DNA from: Didymodactylos carnosus
Lineage: Eukaryota; Rotifera; Eurotatoria; Philodinida; Philodinidae
Assembly: GCA_905250885.1 (NCBI GenBank)
Contig: CAJNOQ010001495.1
Coordinates: 1 to 30,987 of the forward strand
Direction of reading: 5' to 3'
Length of the DNA: 30,987 bases
Part shown: in pieces, positions 1 to 10,610 of the stretch
Layout: every line of letters begins with the position of its first letter
How positions within the stretch are numbered: the first letter of the stretch is position 1
Notes under the pieces: generated by a model
What the model was told of the DNA's origin: nothing
What the model saw: the letters and a program-made list of their open reading frames with translations, nothing else
The model's database searches: none
Translations under genes and position numbers: made by a program

Positions 1-1714
1 TGTTCGAAACTGTAACTATCATCGGTTTATTTTTCTTATTGAACTGCTCACTATTTTTCGTTTTGTAGAGCAAAGATTGTTTTTGAAAATAACGTTAACG
101 ATTAAACAAACAAAATTTTTTTGCTTTTTCAGCTCTTTGAGTAATTTTACAACGATAACTAATTACATACAAGAGAGGTAAGCCAACAAAGTTAATTTGT
201 ACTTTCAACTATTATCTTCCCGTTTTCATATCGTATTTCGAAAGTTTTTCACGTATGTTTTGTTAATCAATTAGCACATCTCATTTATTAAAAATATATC
301 AGAAAATATACGTCATCAATGAATGTATAAGAAACATAGATATTTGAAAAAAAAATATTTTCTCTGTATCATTCTGTGCACAAATCTTTTGAATGTTTAA
401 CATTCGTTACACTACAGTGTGTTGGATAACAAAATAAAATAAGACGTTTTGAAACGTCTTGTTTAAGACGAATGTATTCGTCTAATCAGGAACGGGCTTA
501 CACCATCTTATTTCAGGACGTTTTATTTTTTAGAACGTAGAGCGCATTTCTTTCATTTTTCATAGAATGTCAGGTAAATAGTTTAGAGTTGAGAAAAGTA
601 TTCATCACCGCAGGCTTTTATGATCTACATTTTATTTCTAATTAGGTTAACATTATTCACGAACGTTTTGACAGGTGTTAATTATGACAACGTTTCGTCT
701 AATTATTTTTCGTTAGCTCTAAACCTTAGTAACATAACATAACATGATGAATACTATTAAAAATTGTGGAGCAATAATAGTTTAAGTCAGTTTAAACTAG
801 GACGAGTGTTTAGATTTTATTCGATACAGCGTCACTCGATTAGTGCATTTTTTTTCCATTTATAAATTAATCTAGAAAGTATTCATTAAATGTGATATTT
901 TAAGACGGAAAGGTATTTCGATCGCCAACTTTCTTCCAACTTTTGATTATATGCTGTTTTTCCACATTTATTGGAGATTGTTTTAAAAGCTTCTTTAATA
1001 GCTGTAAATGATGTACTTGAGTTTGAGAGTGTCGATTAACGTAAATTCATATATATCTAAAACATAAGCTGACAAGGCCATTGATAATGTAAATGGTGTT
1101 CAATCTGTAAGAAAAACATTTATATTTACTAAAACTACTTTATTTTCAATACAATTGTATATACGAGACGAAACCACCTTTTGTTAGTAATCAATTATTA
1201 AACATTGATTTTAGTATTTCCACACGAGGAGGGAAGACAAAACAAATATTTTTACAGATATAGATATGACTAAAAATCTATCATCAAGCATTTTTAAATA
1301 CAAATGATCACCAAATCTCGATACTTGCTATACTGTATCCACTGTTGTTGTTCGTTTCGATCGAATTGCTTTATTTTATTCATATCTGTGCGCCATGTTT
1401 AATAACAATCACATTTCACTCTTATTTTGCTGACATTCCCCCATTATTTTGCTTACTAAACTATTGATACGTCAGAAAACTGATTTCTATCTGTCTCACT
1501 TTATGGCCCTAAAAATCCGACTAAAAATGCTCAGTTCTAATCGTAGTCTTATTTGAAAAGGTGTGGCAATAGAGCAGTATACAGAATATACTTTGTATCT
1601 TATACACACGGGACAGAGTCAAGGACTTGAAAATAGAAGTCCTCACGATCCCTACAAAGCATAACTCATTCTGCAATTTGTTTCTATCTTTTTTTATGCA
1701 TAGTGCTTTATGAT
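1..1714. other. AT-rich non-coding region, left end
   Basis: Apart from the paired hairpins at 441-483 I see no gene, RNA gene or repeat that I can support here. Short open frames lack splice, start or composition evidence. Confidence 0.55.
441..483. repeat. Two adjacent perfect hairpins
   Basis: Hairpin one has arms 441-449 and 452-460 (AAGACGTTT/AAACGTCTT). Hairpin two has arms 466-473 and 476-483 (AGACGAAT/ATTCGTCT). Both have 2-nt centres and share the AGACG sequence. Function unknown. Confidence 0.7.
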
Positions 1715-1794
1715 TAGGCATACAATGGTAACGGCAATTTACGGGCTTACTGTTGCCGTTTTACCGTATTTTACCGGCTATCGTTGTATGCCTA
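1715..1794. mobile_element. 80-bp hAT-type MITE with 8-bp target duplication
   Basis: The ends TAGGCATACAA and TTGTATGCCTA are perfect inverted repeats, and the interior continues as an imperfect fold-back (TACCGTATTTTACCGG). The element is flanked on both sides by TTTATGAT (1707-1714 and 1795-1802). Eight-base duplications and TAGG-type ends are those of hAT transposons. It has no coding capacity and must have been moved by a transposase in trans. Confidence 0.8.
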
Positions 1795-2121
1795 TTTATG
1801 ATTTTATTTAATTTTCGAAAAAATGGTTTACTTTAATTAAAAATCGTTTTGACTCTGCATTAATAATTTTCAAGACATGATACTAACTGTAATTCGGCAG
1901 TCAGATCTTGCCCAACGTATCTCTTTGTATAAAGCGAACGGTCTCTTGTATGCAATTGAGACATGCCGAAAAATTTGATGATCAAAAGCATCTTTTCTTG
2001 GTGACCAAAAAAGTTGATACTCAAAATGATAGGGAAAAAATTGTTTTTTTCTCCTTTCTCATTTACATCACCATTTCTTTGCTTAATAGATAAGCGTATT
2101 AGAAGGACAATGTCTGTGTAT

Positions 2122-2401
2122 TAGGCATGCACCGATTTTGATTAAAAATGAAAATAATCGAACATTGGTACAGCGAAAAATGTTTTTATATGTGAAAAAC
2201 AAGAACTCATAATATCAGCAATATTGTACCAAAACTTTTATTTTATATTGAACCAAGACCTTTCAACACACAAGAGTCTCGGTCTTGGTACATGTCTATA
2301 AATAAGCAGGTAGGTTGAAGTTAGAAAGTCCTTTTTATCTTAGATCATTGATTTTTAATCGAAAGAAATTGAATCGATTATTCGAAATCGATGCATATCT
2401 A
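2122..2401. mobile_element. 280-bp hAT-like non-autonomous element
   Basis: The left end TAGGCATGCACCGATTT and the reverse complement of the right end match at 14 of 17 positions. Flanks are CTGTGTAT and ATGTGTAT, an 8-bp duplication with one difference. An internal inverted repeat, ACCAAGACC with GGTCTTGGT, lies near 2252-2289. The terminal TAGGCAT is shared with the 80-bp element at 1715, which suggests one family. Older than that copy, judging by the mismatches. Confidence 0.6.
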
Positions 2402-4374
2402 ATGTGTATTATGCTCAAACGACTCGACAAATGTTATCAATAGTTAAACAAAAACCGAGTAATATATAATGTTTGACGATCTCAATTTGTACTAGTTAGA
2501 CATTCTTACTTTCAAAAAGTTTGAGGCAATGAATGCCAATAATCGAAATTCCCACTGTTAAAAAACTTCACAAATTTTTATACGATATTTTGAGAGATGG
2601 AGAGTTTATTCGTTTTAGTTTCCTTAATTGCCCTTCCATGCAAACTCTAGTTTTTTAACAAAATTTTCCTAAATTATTTCTACAGGGAAGGTCCCCAGAT
2701 GATAAATCGTTTCTTCCATAAAAGACATGGAAACATATAATCGATAATACTGACTCCGAGTATGAGAACTGAGGTTGCCTTCAGGCCTCGGAACATCGGT
2801 TTTTGAATAAAACTATGTCACCGAAATTAAAAGTCTTACTCACAAAATCAGCTTCTGAATTAGTAATATCAAACTACTATGCCTATAAAATATTTTACTA
2901 TTGAACAGATTTTGAAAAAAATAAGCTAGGAGAAGCTCAACTAGCGAATGCTCACAAGTACCTTACTTATTCCAAACTATGACTTCTGATTCTGAAAAAT
3001 ATATTTGAAATTTTTCATATGAAAATCATTTTTTATTAAGCTTTAAACATACATATTAGCTTATGAGAGAAAATATGATATTTTTGTTGACCAAATTGTC
3101 ATAAATTTATTTAATAATTGTGGGTGGATACAATTGAAATACTTCCTATACACTATATGAAAAATAGAATAGGTAAAATATACGACATCAACCTTGTATT
3201 GTAATAGGATATAATTTTTTTTCTTCTCTCAGAATCAACAGGATTTTGTCTAACAGATCAAACTTAGTGTTTTCTTTTATTAAAAAGTTCTTTTTAAATA
3301 AAGAAAAAAAATATACATCAAGGTGTTAAAATATTGAGAATCGAGCCTAAATAGCAAAGAATGGTTTTCATAACAAAGATTACATTCTATATATAGTCTT
3401 ATTTTCTGTATGTAATAGTGTTGTCTTAACTTCTAAAATAATATTCAGTGATAGACTGAAAATACTTTACTCTTCTAATGACTGTGTATGAGTTAAAGAA
3501 CTTATTATTGAGTCACATATGAACTATGTAACTGTATAAACTGATGATAAATGATGACACCTACACGTAACAATAGTTAGACGCTTTTGCTGACGTACAC
3601 ATGTCTTCTTTCTCAATGTTTACGTGAGTGACAATATATCAATATCATCATTGTTCCATAAACTAAAGTTTATGGAACAATGATGATATTAATATATCTA
3701 TCTAAAGTTAGATAGAGAAAGAAACTTGTCTCTTATGTTATGCAAAATATCTTCGTATTATAACAATTTCTGTTGATGTGAAAAATCAACTTTGATTACT
3801 TTAAGTTGGTTCAGAACCAGTTTTAGATAAAATTGATCATATTAGAGTAAACTAAAGTGACAAAATTTATATCTTGTCTGCTAATAGTTATGAACTGTTA
3901 GTTTATTTCACAATTACATCTGAGATGTTGCTCCTATAGCGTGTGCAGAATGCAGCTTTTAGAAATATAAAGATTTAGTCTCACACATATGAGGCATAGA
4001 TCCCTAACTTTATTTAATTTCATAGTAATGTAATGACTTTTCTATGTTTCTATATAAAAATTATTTCTTATTAAATACCGAAAAAGTCTTTCAATAAACC
4101 TTCATAGTGCAGAAAAAAAAACGTATCGTGTTTAGTATGAAAATCTGTTGTAAAAGTTCAGATAATCAGAACTGAATTATTCAGTCAGAAAACTAGACAG
4201 CAACTACACGACATGAAGCGTGCAAGGTGATAGAGAAACCGACTGAAGTACAACTATCTTGTACTAATAGCATAAACAACCTAATAGTATGGCATACGAA
4301 GAATTACTAAATACATTCAAATTATACCCAGTGAAATAGCACGGAGAACGAATTAGTTACATATTTTGTTGAAG
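2402..4374. other. AT-rich non-coding region
   Basis: Only the palindrome at 3634-3697 stands out. No coding sequence is supported. Confidence 0.55.
3634..3697. repeat. 64-bp near-perfect palindrome
   Basis: The arms 3634-3664 and 3667-3697 are inverted copies of 31 bp with one mismatch and a 2-nt centre. A second small hairpin (CTATCTAA/TTAGATAG) follows at 3699-3716, and TTCTTTCTC at about 3606 pairs with GAGAAAGAA at about 3715, so a larger fold-back of about 120 bp is possible. No target duplication was identified. Confidence 0.8.
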
Positions 4375-4382
4375 GTATTGAT

Positions 4383-4587
4383 TAGGGGTGTTAATTTAGT
4401 TTTATTTTTCATTTATAATAATGGATAAAACTAAATGAATCATTTATACTTAAAAAATAAAGATAAATTTTTCATTTATATTTAAAAAATAAATATAAAT
4501 AAATGAAAAAAAATTTATCTTTATTTTATAAAAGTAAATGATTCATTTATATTTATTTTCCAAAGTAATACTAAATTAACACCCCTA
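4383..4587. mobile_element. 205-bp fold-back hAT-type MITE with perfect 8-bp target duplication
   Basis: The ends are perfect 18-bp inverted repeats (TAGGGGTGTTAATTTAGT), flanked by GTATTGAT at 4375-4382 and 4588-4595. Almost the whole interior is palindromic: the AAATGAATCATTTA and AAAGATAAATTTTT blocks on the left recur inverted on the right. Transcribed, it would fold into one long hairpin. It carries no ORF. The intact ends and duplication imply a fairly recent insertion. Confidence 0.88.
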
Positions 4588-4827
4588 GTATTGATGGATA
4601 CAAAACCTAGAAGAACTGAATGAATGTGAAAAACGTAAAAAGATCAGTAGAAAATACCTGTTTCTGGAACCGACATACGTTTTGGCTCATTGTGTTGAAA
4701 CCTCGTCGTTATATCATGTCAAATACACAAACTCTGCGAATTCAGTTTTCTAAAAGAAGAATCCGCATTCGTAGTATAAAGTAACTGAACATTGTCTTTG
4801 TAGAGAACGTCTAGTATACGTGCATGG

Positions 4828-5137
4828 GAGGTTAGGTCAGATCGGTTTGCGAATTTTCATTATCTCTTCTATAATATGCAGTATAATACATATACATCTA
4901 TGCATATATACAATAAATGTATATATATATCGAACATTAGCCTTAGGAATTCTGCTAGGTACAAAGTTTGTGTCGGTACTTTTGAGTATTGAAGAACGAA
5001 GGGAGGAGAGCAGCTAGTATGAGCGTGAGTCATGAGTCACTATTTCAAGTGACGAAAACCAACTGCACATGTATTATATGATATATTATAGAAGAGAAAA
5101 TGGGAATTCGCAAACCGGCCTGACCAAACCTAACCTC
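4828..5137. repeat. Inverted repeat with about 70-bp arms
   Basis: The left arm (4828 to about 4897) starts GAGGTTAGGTCAGATCGG and continues TTTGCGAATT...TCTCTTCTATAATAT. The right arm (about 5069-5137) is its inverted, diverged copy. The centre is TA-rich. A third partial copy in the right-arm orientation lies at 5184-5213 (TCGACCTGACCTAACCTAGC). It resembles a fold-back transposon remnant. Confidence 0.65.
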
Positions 5138-5213
5138 ATCAACTTCGCCTATTCTAGGAGACATACAGAGTACGACAGATGATGCGAACTCACAAATCGA
5201 CCTGACCTAACCT

Positions 5214-6540
5214 AGCTTAAGCTCAAAGACGCACGTAATCGAGGAGACAAAGCACATAAGGAGACACATACACGTAGGCATACAGATAAATCATCAAGAT
5301 AGGAACGAAAGTCGGACACATAGCTATCTTACTTACTACGTTTCGATGAATGCAACTCAAGCAGAACAATTTTCGAGAAAAGAACTGCCCAAAATGAGTT
5401 GGTCGCGATTGCGAATATGTCACGATCTCCTCGTCCCTTACAGACGCAACTGGGAACAAATAGTGCGAGAAACATGAAGAGGGTTAGTATGTGCCATAAC
5501 CGGAATAAGTTCAAATGAACCTTATATAATATATGAAAAAAGCGTTTTCAGATTCGAATCACATATTTCAACTACGTTTTAGCCGGTTGTTTTATGATCT
5601 TTTAGAAAACCGGTCCTTAGTGTCAGGCCACTTTGTTGAAAAACTAGGCTATATGTAAATGAAAAGGGAAAAACAGTTACAAAGCAGAGATGGAATAAGA
5701 AGAGTAAAGATTTGGGATAAAAATCACCTTCTCTTGTTGGCGCCTAACAACCGCGAAACCTGCAACGAAAGGCTTATTATTAGATCATGTTTCGTTCGGT
5801 TTAATGACGAACCCAAACCCAAACTGTTTGGGACAAAATCTAAATATGATTTGGGTTTGGTGCATCCTTAACTACAATGCAGAGCTTCGAAAAACTATAA
5901 ATGTATGAATCATACATCATCGTACGAGATGGTCCGGCATCATCAGAAACTGTTTCAATAAACTAGAATTTGACTGTTTTCATCCTAAATTCAGGAGGTG
6001 TATCCGGAACTACTAGAAAAGGACACTCCCTGTACACCAGTGAGATATCCCTATTCTAACATCGTACATGTTCATCAGATTGGCGTTAGAGAACATGCCG
6101 GCAGTGAAATTGAAGCGTAACATAAAAAATTAATAAGAAAGAAAGTATGACGACAAAAACATAACAACGCGAAAGACAAAATGAAAATAGCTCTCTGCCG
6201 CTTCACTCTGTGGTCTTAAAAATTTATAAGAATGACAGGATTTTTAAAAAGGTGTTTTTCCAAACAAACCTTTTTTTAAACTCCTCGAAAACCTTTGATA
6301 TAGTAAAAAACAACATGGACTTAGGGTAGCCACTAAGGATTATCCGATTACATTGAATGTTAACTTTTCATTAAAACGTTCCATTTTTAACTAGAGGAAC
6401 TTTAATATTTTTGTTTATGGCATTCAACAATATTCATTGAAATAAAAACAAAACAAAAAAATGAGTTTTTTTTTCCTTTATATTGTTCACAGAACGTTTA
6501 CTTTTTCTCTACAAATGTTTCCTGCTCAATAATATTCCAG
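5214..6540. other. AT-rich non-coding region
   Basis: Open frames in this stretch begin with non-ATG codons or lack any recognisable feature. A short inverted pair, CCCAAACCCAAA (5812-5823) with TTTGGGTTTGG (5850-5860), is present. Near 5,995-6,045 GGAGGTGTA and TACACC are also inverted, but no larger element could be defined. Confidence 0.5.
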
Positions 6541-6563
6541 TGCTGTAAGTGGTTGAATTAACT

Positions 6564-6830
6564 ATGGCCTTCTCTAGTATAATCAGTTATTTATTGTTGA
6601 TTGATGATTTTCTTCCATTATCTGTTGCACAATTTTTTAGAACACATTATGTTTTGCCTACTGAAGAAATAATCAAAGCTTCTCTCTTTTCAGACCCTAA
6701 AAATAACCGGTCAATAGAAATTTTAGATAATATAAAGAAGTTCACTGTAAAAGATGAATACGTGTATCATCATATAAGAGTTTTTGAGAAAACTGGTATG
6801 AAGATTGTGTCGATAGTACGCAAGCAGTAA
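6564..6830 (+). CDS. Small unassigned ORF, possibly a last exon or relic
   Basis: From the first ATG the frame encodes 88 residues (MAFSSIISYLLLIDDFLP...), starting with a hydrophobic stretch and ending in a mixed basic/acidic tail (KTGMKIVSIVRKQ). An AATAAA lies at 6879-6884, 49 nt past the stop, which is a plausible poly(A) position. I recognise no domain. In such AT-rich DNA a frame of this length can arise by chance, so this is a weak call. Confidence 0.25.
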   Translation: MAFSSIISYLLLIDDFLPLSVAQFFRTHYVLPTEEIIKASLFSDPKNNRSIEILDNIKKFTVKDEYVYHHIRVFEKTGMKIVSIVRKQ

Positions 6831-6884
6831 TATCAATTCTTTAGTTTTTGTAAGATGTTTATAAAATGTATCGAGAAGAATAAA

Positions 6885-9800
6885 TATATGATAGGCAAAC
6901 AACTGAGAATAAAAATGAATTTTAGTAATCATCATATATTTTTTGTGGTTTTTTTAAGCTTTATTGGCTTAAACTCTATTTTACACCAAGTTTTATGAAA
7001 TATAATGATTATTACTATTATGACCTTGCTGAACTTCATGCAAATGTGCTGTGTCTTCTCTGTACTGTACTTGATTTTTTTATTATTATCAAATAAGTGT
7101 TTATATAACACAAATATATCCTTCTTTCCAGTTTTTCTGGACTATTTACGATCTTTTATTTACATCATCATATTTTAGTTGATGATATTGATGATAGTTA
7201 TACGAGAGAAGATGCAATTATTTTTGATAAATTTTTTTGATATAGAAGAAAGATATTTTGCAAATATTCTCATATATCTAATTAGCTACGGATTAGGTTA
7301 GAATGATACTCTGTCAAAAGATAAATATTAGTAAATTTGGGCGGTTTCTTCGTTTTTTTTTTCCCATATAAACTTAGAGAGGAAAAACCCAATACCACAT
7401 AAATTATTGGTTTAGCCAATTGTGTCGACAATATTTTTCGCGGTTTTGGTTGTATCTTTTCTAAATTAGATGATTATGTGCTGAAAGATAATCATAAGAG
7501 AAAAATTTCTTCTCGTTTCTCTTGTTTATATCACTATAAAAAGCCTCGCAGAAAGAAAAAAAAAGACGAATTCTAAATATTTCTGTACACTATACATATA
7601 GTTTACTTATCTTTTTCTAAAGCGTGTATGTATGTATCATTATCAGCAGCAACAACTTTACATGTCGAAAGACAAAAATAAATAGATAAATGATGTACTG
7701 AAAAAAAATTCTTCTTTTCTTAGCATAATATACAATAGAAAGAATAGAGATAATTATTTAATAAGTGTTGCCATTTGGCTTTTTTAGTAGATAGATATGG
7801 ACTCACATAACAACACCAATATCGCGTAAAAGAATAATAAATATAGCAAAGAAAATTTTTTTTCCGCATACTAACGTTTAGCAAATATCGTTGTGTGTAT
7901 ATGTGGATATATCCCTGCTTTTGCTTGTCTTCACCCTCTTTTTCTCTTTTTTTTTTTTGTTGTAGGTAACAGCAATTCACCATCGAATACCACTATTTTT
8001 ATATAGTTTTTTTTCAGTTTATCTTTAGATATCGTATACATACATCTAATAATCATACACTTTATGTTTAAGATCTTTTTTTTTACAATCTTATAGAAAA
8101 GTAAGTTAAATATATAATTAATTCTATTATAACAGAAGAAAAGTGAATTAAGAAAAAAAAAATTTATGTATCTGCTTGTTGAACGTTGTCTTGAAATTTT
8201 CTTGTACACTCAATGTACACTTTTTAATTCCGATATATATATTCGATATGGCAAGAAAATGTAAACTGATATATTGGAATTAATTCTTATAAATGGACCA
8301 GGCGTGGATACAGAAATTTTCAAAAAGGTACGTGAGGTTTTGCAAGAAAATTTCAAAAATAATGCATAATCAATATTTTTTTAAAGAAACGTAGATACGA
8401 CGATACATACTGTTTATAAATTATAGAATATAACAGAAGAAAGTCTTTTTCTCGGAGATACATACAACCACACGTAACCAAAATCCGCGCCTGAATCAGA
8501 CATATTATCTGTTTATACTTTTTGCAGTATAGTTTGATATAATTAGATTGCAGGTAGTTTGATTATTCTATTTTATTGAATTGAGAAAGGCACTTTCAAA
8601 CCATTGAGATTCATTAGTATCTAAAATGTTAGATTTGTACTGTAAGTTATTGTGATACGCTAGAATAATAGTTAGTCTCTTTTTATTCGTGAGAAATCTG
8701 CCTTATATAACATGTACGAGAATAATATCACCATGCCGTTTGTCTCTTACTGATAAAATGATAAAGAGTAAAATTTTTAAATTTAATAATATTGATTACG
8801 TAAGATAATTTATATTATTGCCACTAACGAACTGTAACATCAGCTTATCGCTTATATTACATTCAATTTAAATGAGAACATTATTTCTTATTTCTGCTGT
8901 CGTTATTCATACGTTTCAAACTTTAATACGATATCAACTATCGACACATACATATCCGTCTCGAATATTGTTGTTGTATAAATGCTTTTATGTTTTATCG
9001 AACTGTTCATTCATAATTATTCTACTATGTTGGATTGATGCTCCTGCTAGTAATTTATGTTAGTTGATATTATTACAGATGTGTTTATAGAAAATAATTT
9101 ATATATTGGTAGTCGAATACTGAACTATTGATTAAAGAATGTGATGGTACAAACGCTGTTCATTTACATACACACAAGTGGGAATGTTATTGAAAAACAA
9201 AAGAAATTAATGCCATGTATTTGCGAGAGAGAGAGAGAAAAAAAGAACAAAAAGACAAATTGATTTATAGCCATATATGCAAAGGTTAAGATCAATCAAA
9301 ACGATTACATAATATGACGTGCATTATCACTCCTTGTTTCGATCATCTATGAACCGAATCATCTTTCATTGGTCATGCTTTTTATGCTAATCTGATTTTC
9401 GGTAAATGTATACGGATATATATATATATGTATATTTATAGGAGCATTAACAAAAGTTGCAAAAAAAATGAGTATTAATTTGCTAATATTCTCATTCTCT
9501 ATTCAAAAGTAAGGGTGTTTAGATATAAAGTTCTGCTCCTCATTTGATATTTACTTTTTTAAAAATGATATTTCAATAATTGTGATATTTTTTTAAGCAA
9601 ATTATTTGAGTGCACTTTTCTTTTAGAGAGAGACCAGTATTTTAGGAAAACAGACGAATACGTTTGTTGCTGGATATAGTTTCTTTAATTCTTATGTGCC
9701 TATTCATAGAAACACACAGTAGACATTCATTTTCCTTCATATGAAACAATTTTCAATAGTATAGAAAACCATTGTTTAAAATTAACTGTTTACTTTCGAA

Positions 9801-10169
9801 TTTTTTCACTATATTAACTATTTTGATAATTCTTTACACGTTCAACATCCGTATGAATATAAATGTTGGTAGTATGTTTTGGCTAACTTATTTTAGTTCA
9901 GATTAAACGTCATAGTATTTTCAAAAAAGAATTTTACGAATTGAATCAATAGTTTTTCCCTTTTGCTCTTCTCTACACGTAAAACAATATTTTTTTGAAT
10001 GAATGATTTCAGCTGTCGTCTAAGAAACAAGGTATTAATAACTTGAAAACTAGAGTGCATGAAAATGTATTAGCAAAATCTTTTTGTCTTATTATTTACT
10101 GCTTTTCATTCATTTACGCTATAACTTTTACAGAATATACTTTGTTCTCTTTTATGTTGTAGATTCTTC
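6885..10169. other. AT-rich non-coding region upstream of the perlecan-like gene
   Basis: Long A and T runs, a GA repeat at about 9226-9240 and a TA repeat at about 9418-9430 are the only simple features. A possible terminal inverted repeat pair lies at 8299-8309 and 8483-8493. The promoter of the perlecan-like gene should lie in the last part of this stretch or upstream of an untranslated first exon, but no core element can be named with confidence. Confidence 0.5.
8299..8493. mobile_element. Weak candidate 195-bp inverted-repeat element
   Basis: CAGGCGTGGAT on the left and the reverse complement of the right end, CAGGCGCGGAT, match at 10 of 11 bases. The sequence type is common at hAT ends, but the flanking 8-mers agree at only five positions, so the insertion is old or the pair is chance. 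Confidence 0.3.
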
Positions 10170-10192
10170 ATTTTTAGTCAATTATATCCTTA
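10170..10192 (+). promoter_or_regulatory. Splice acceptor and 15-nt leader directly before the perlecan-like start codon
   Basis: A T-rich tract ending in TTTTTAG at 10177 lies 15 nt upstream of the ATG. It is either the 3' end of a 5'-UTR intron or a spliced-leader trans-splice acceptor. Trans-splicing is established in rotifers, but the leader itself cannot be seen here. Confidence 0.45.
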
Positions 10193-10610
10193 ATGGATAC
10201 CAAAACAATCTCAGGTTTCCTTGTGTGGTTATGTATTTTAGCTTGTTTAATATTATGTCAGGTAATTATTGTTTTGAAAGCGTTTATATATTTTGCTAAA
10301 ACATGATTCACCTTTCAATTTCATTTTTTAGTGTGATTCAGCAAAAAGTGACTCTAGGCAGAGGTTAAAAAGGCAAGCTGACGAAGAAAGTAAGTTGGAT
10401 TTGGTTTTTTGAATTTCTCCCATTCAAAGACAGGTTGCCGTTACTGTGGTCTTCTCAATACTTATTCCTCTATCTCCATCACTTTTTGAAACCGTTCAGA
10501 CGTTGTGTGTTCCGAGGATCAAAAAGCATGTAGAGATAATGTCACACAATATGCCATCTATTGCGATGGTACACCAATGTCTGGAGATGAACCAGATAAA
10601 TATGATTGTA
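10193..10610 (+). CDS. HSPG2: Perlecan-like gene, exons 1-3: signal peptide, RLKR site and small Cys module
   Basis: The exons are 10193-10261, 10332-10389 and 10500-10610. Exon 1 gives a 23-residue start ([14 protein letters not shown]...) with a hydrophobic core, typical of a signal peptide. Exon 2 carries R-L-K-R followed by Q, which fits the furin consensus, so the mature protein may begin near residue 38. Exon 3 has four cysteines with CDG and GDEPDKYDC; it resembles half of an LDL-receptor class A repeat but lacks the six-Cys pattern, so I call it a degenerate or independent small Cys module. The exon 3 donor is placed at 10611 (GTAGAT) because it keeps phase 1 into the next exon; another phase-1 donor three bases upstream is possible. 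Confidence 0.75.

Noticed and set aside
5329..5514. Minus-strand frame with a signal-peptide-like start and a good donor
   Set aside because: The apparent start is TTG rather than ATG in a eukaryote, and no continuing exon was found.
7720..8209. Two overlapping minus-strand frames rich in Lys, Tyr and Ile
   Set aside because: They translate poly(A/T) tracts, overlap each other in different frames and have no recognisable sequence.
10500..10610. Calling exon 3 a full LDL-receptor class A repeat
   Set aside because: Only four cysteines are present and the calcium-binding D-x-S-D-E is incomplete, unlike the three later repeats.
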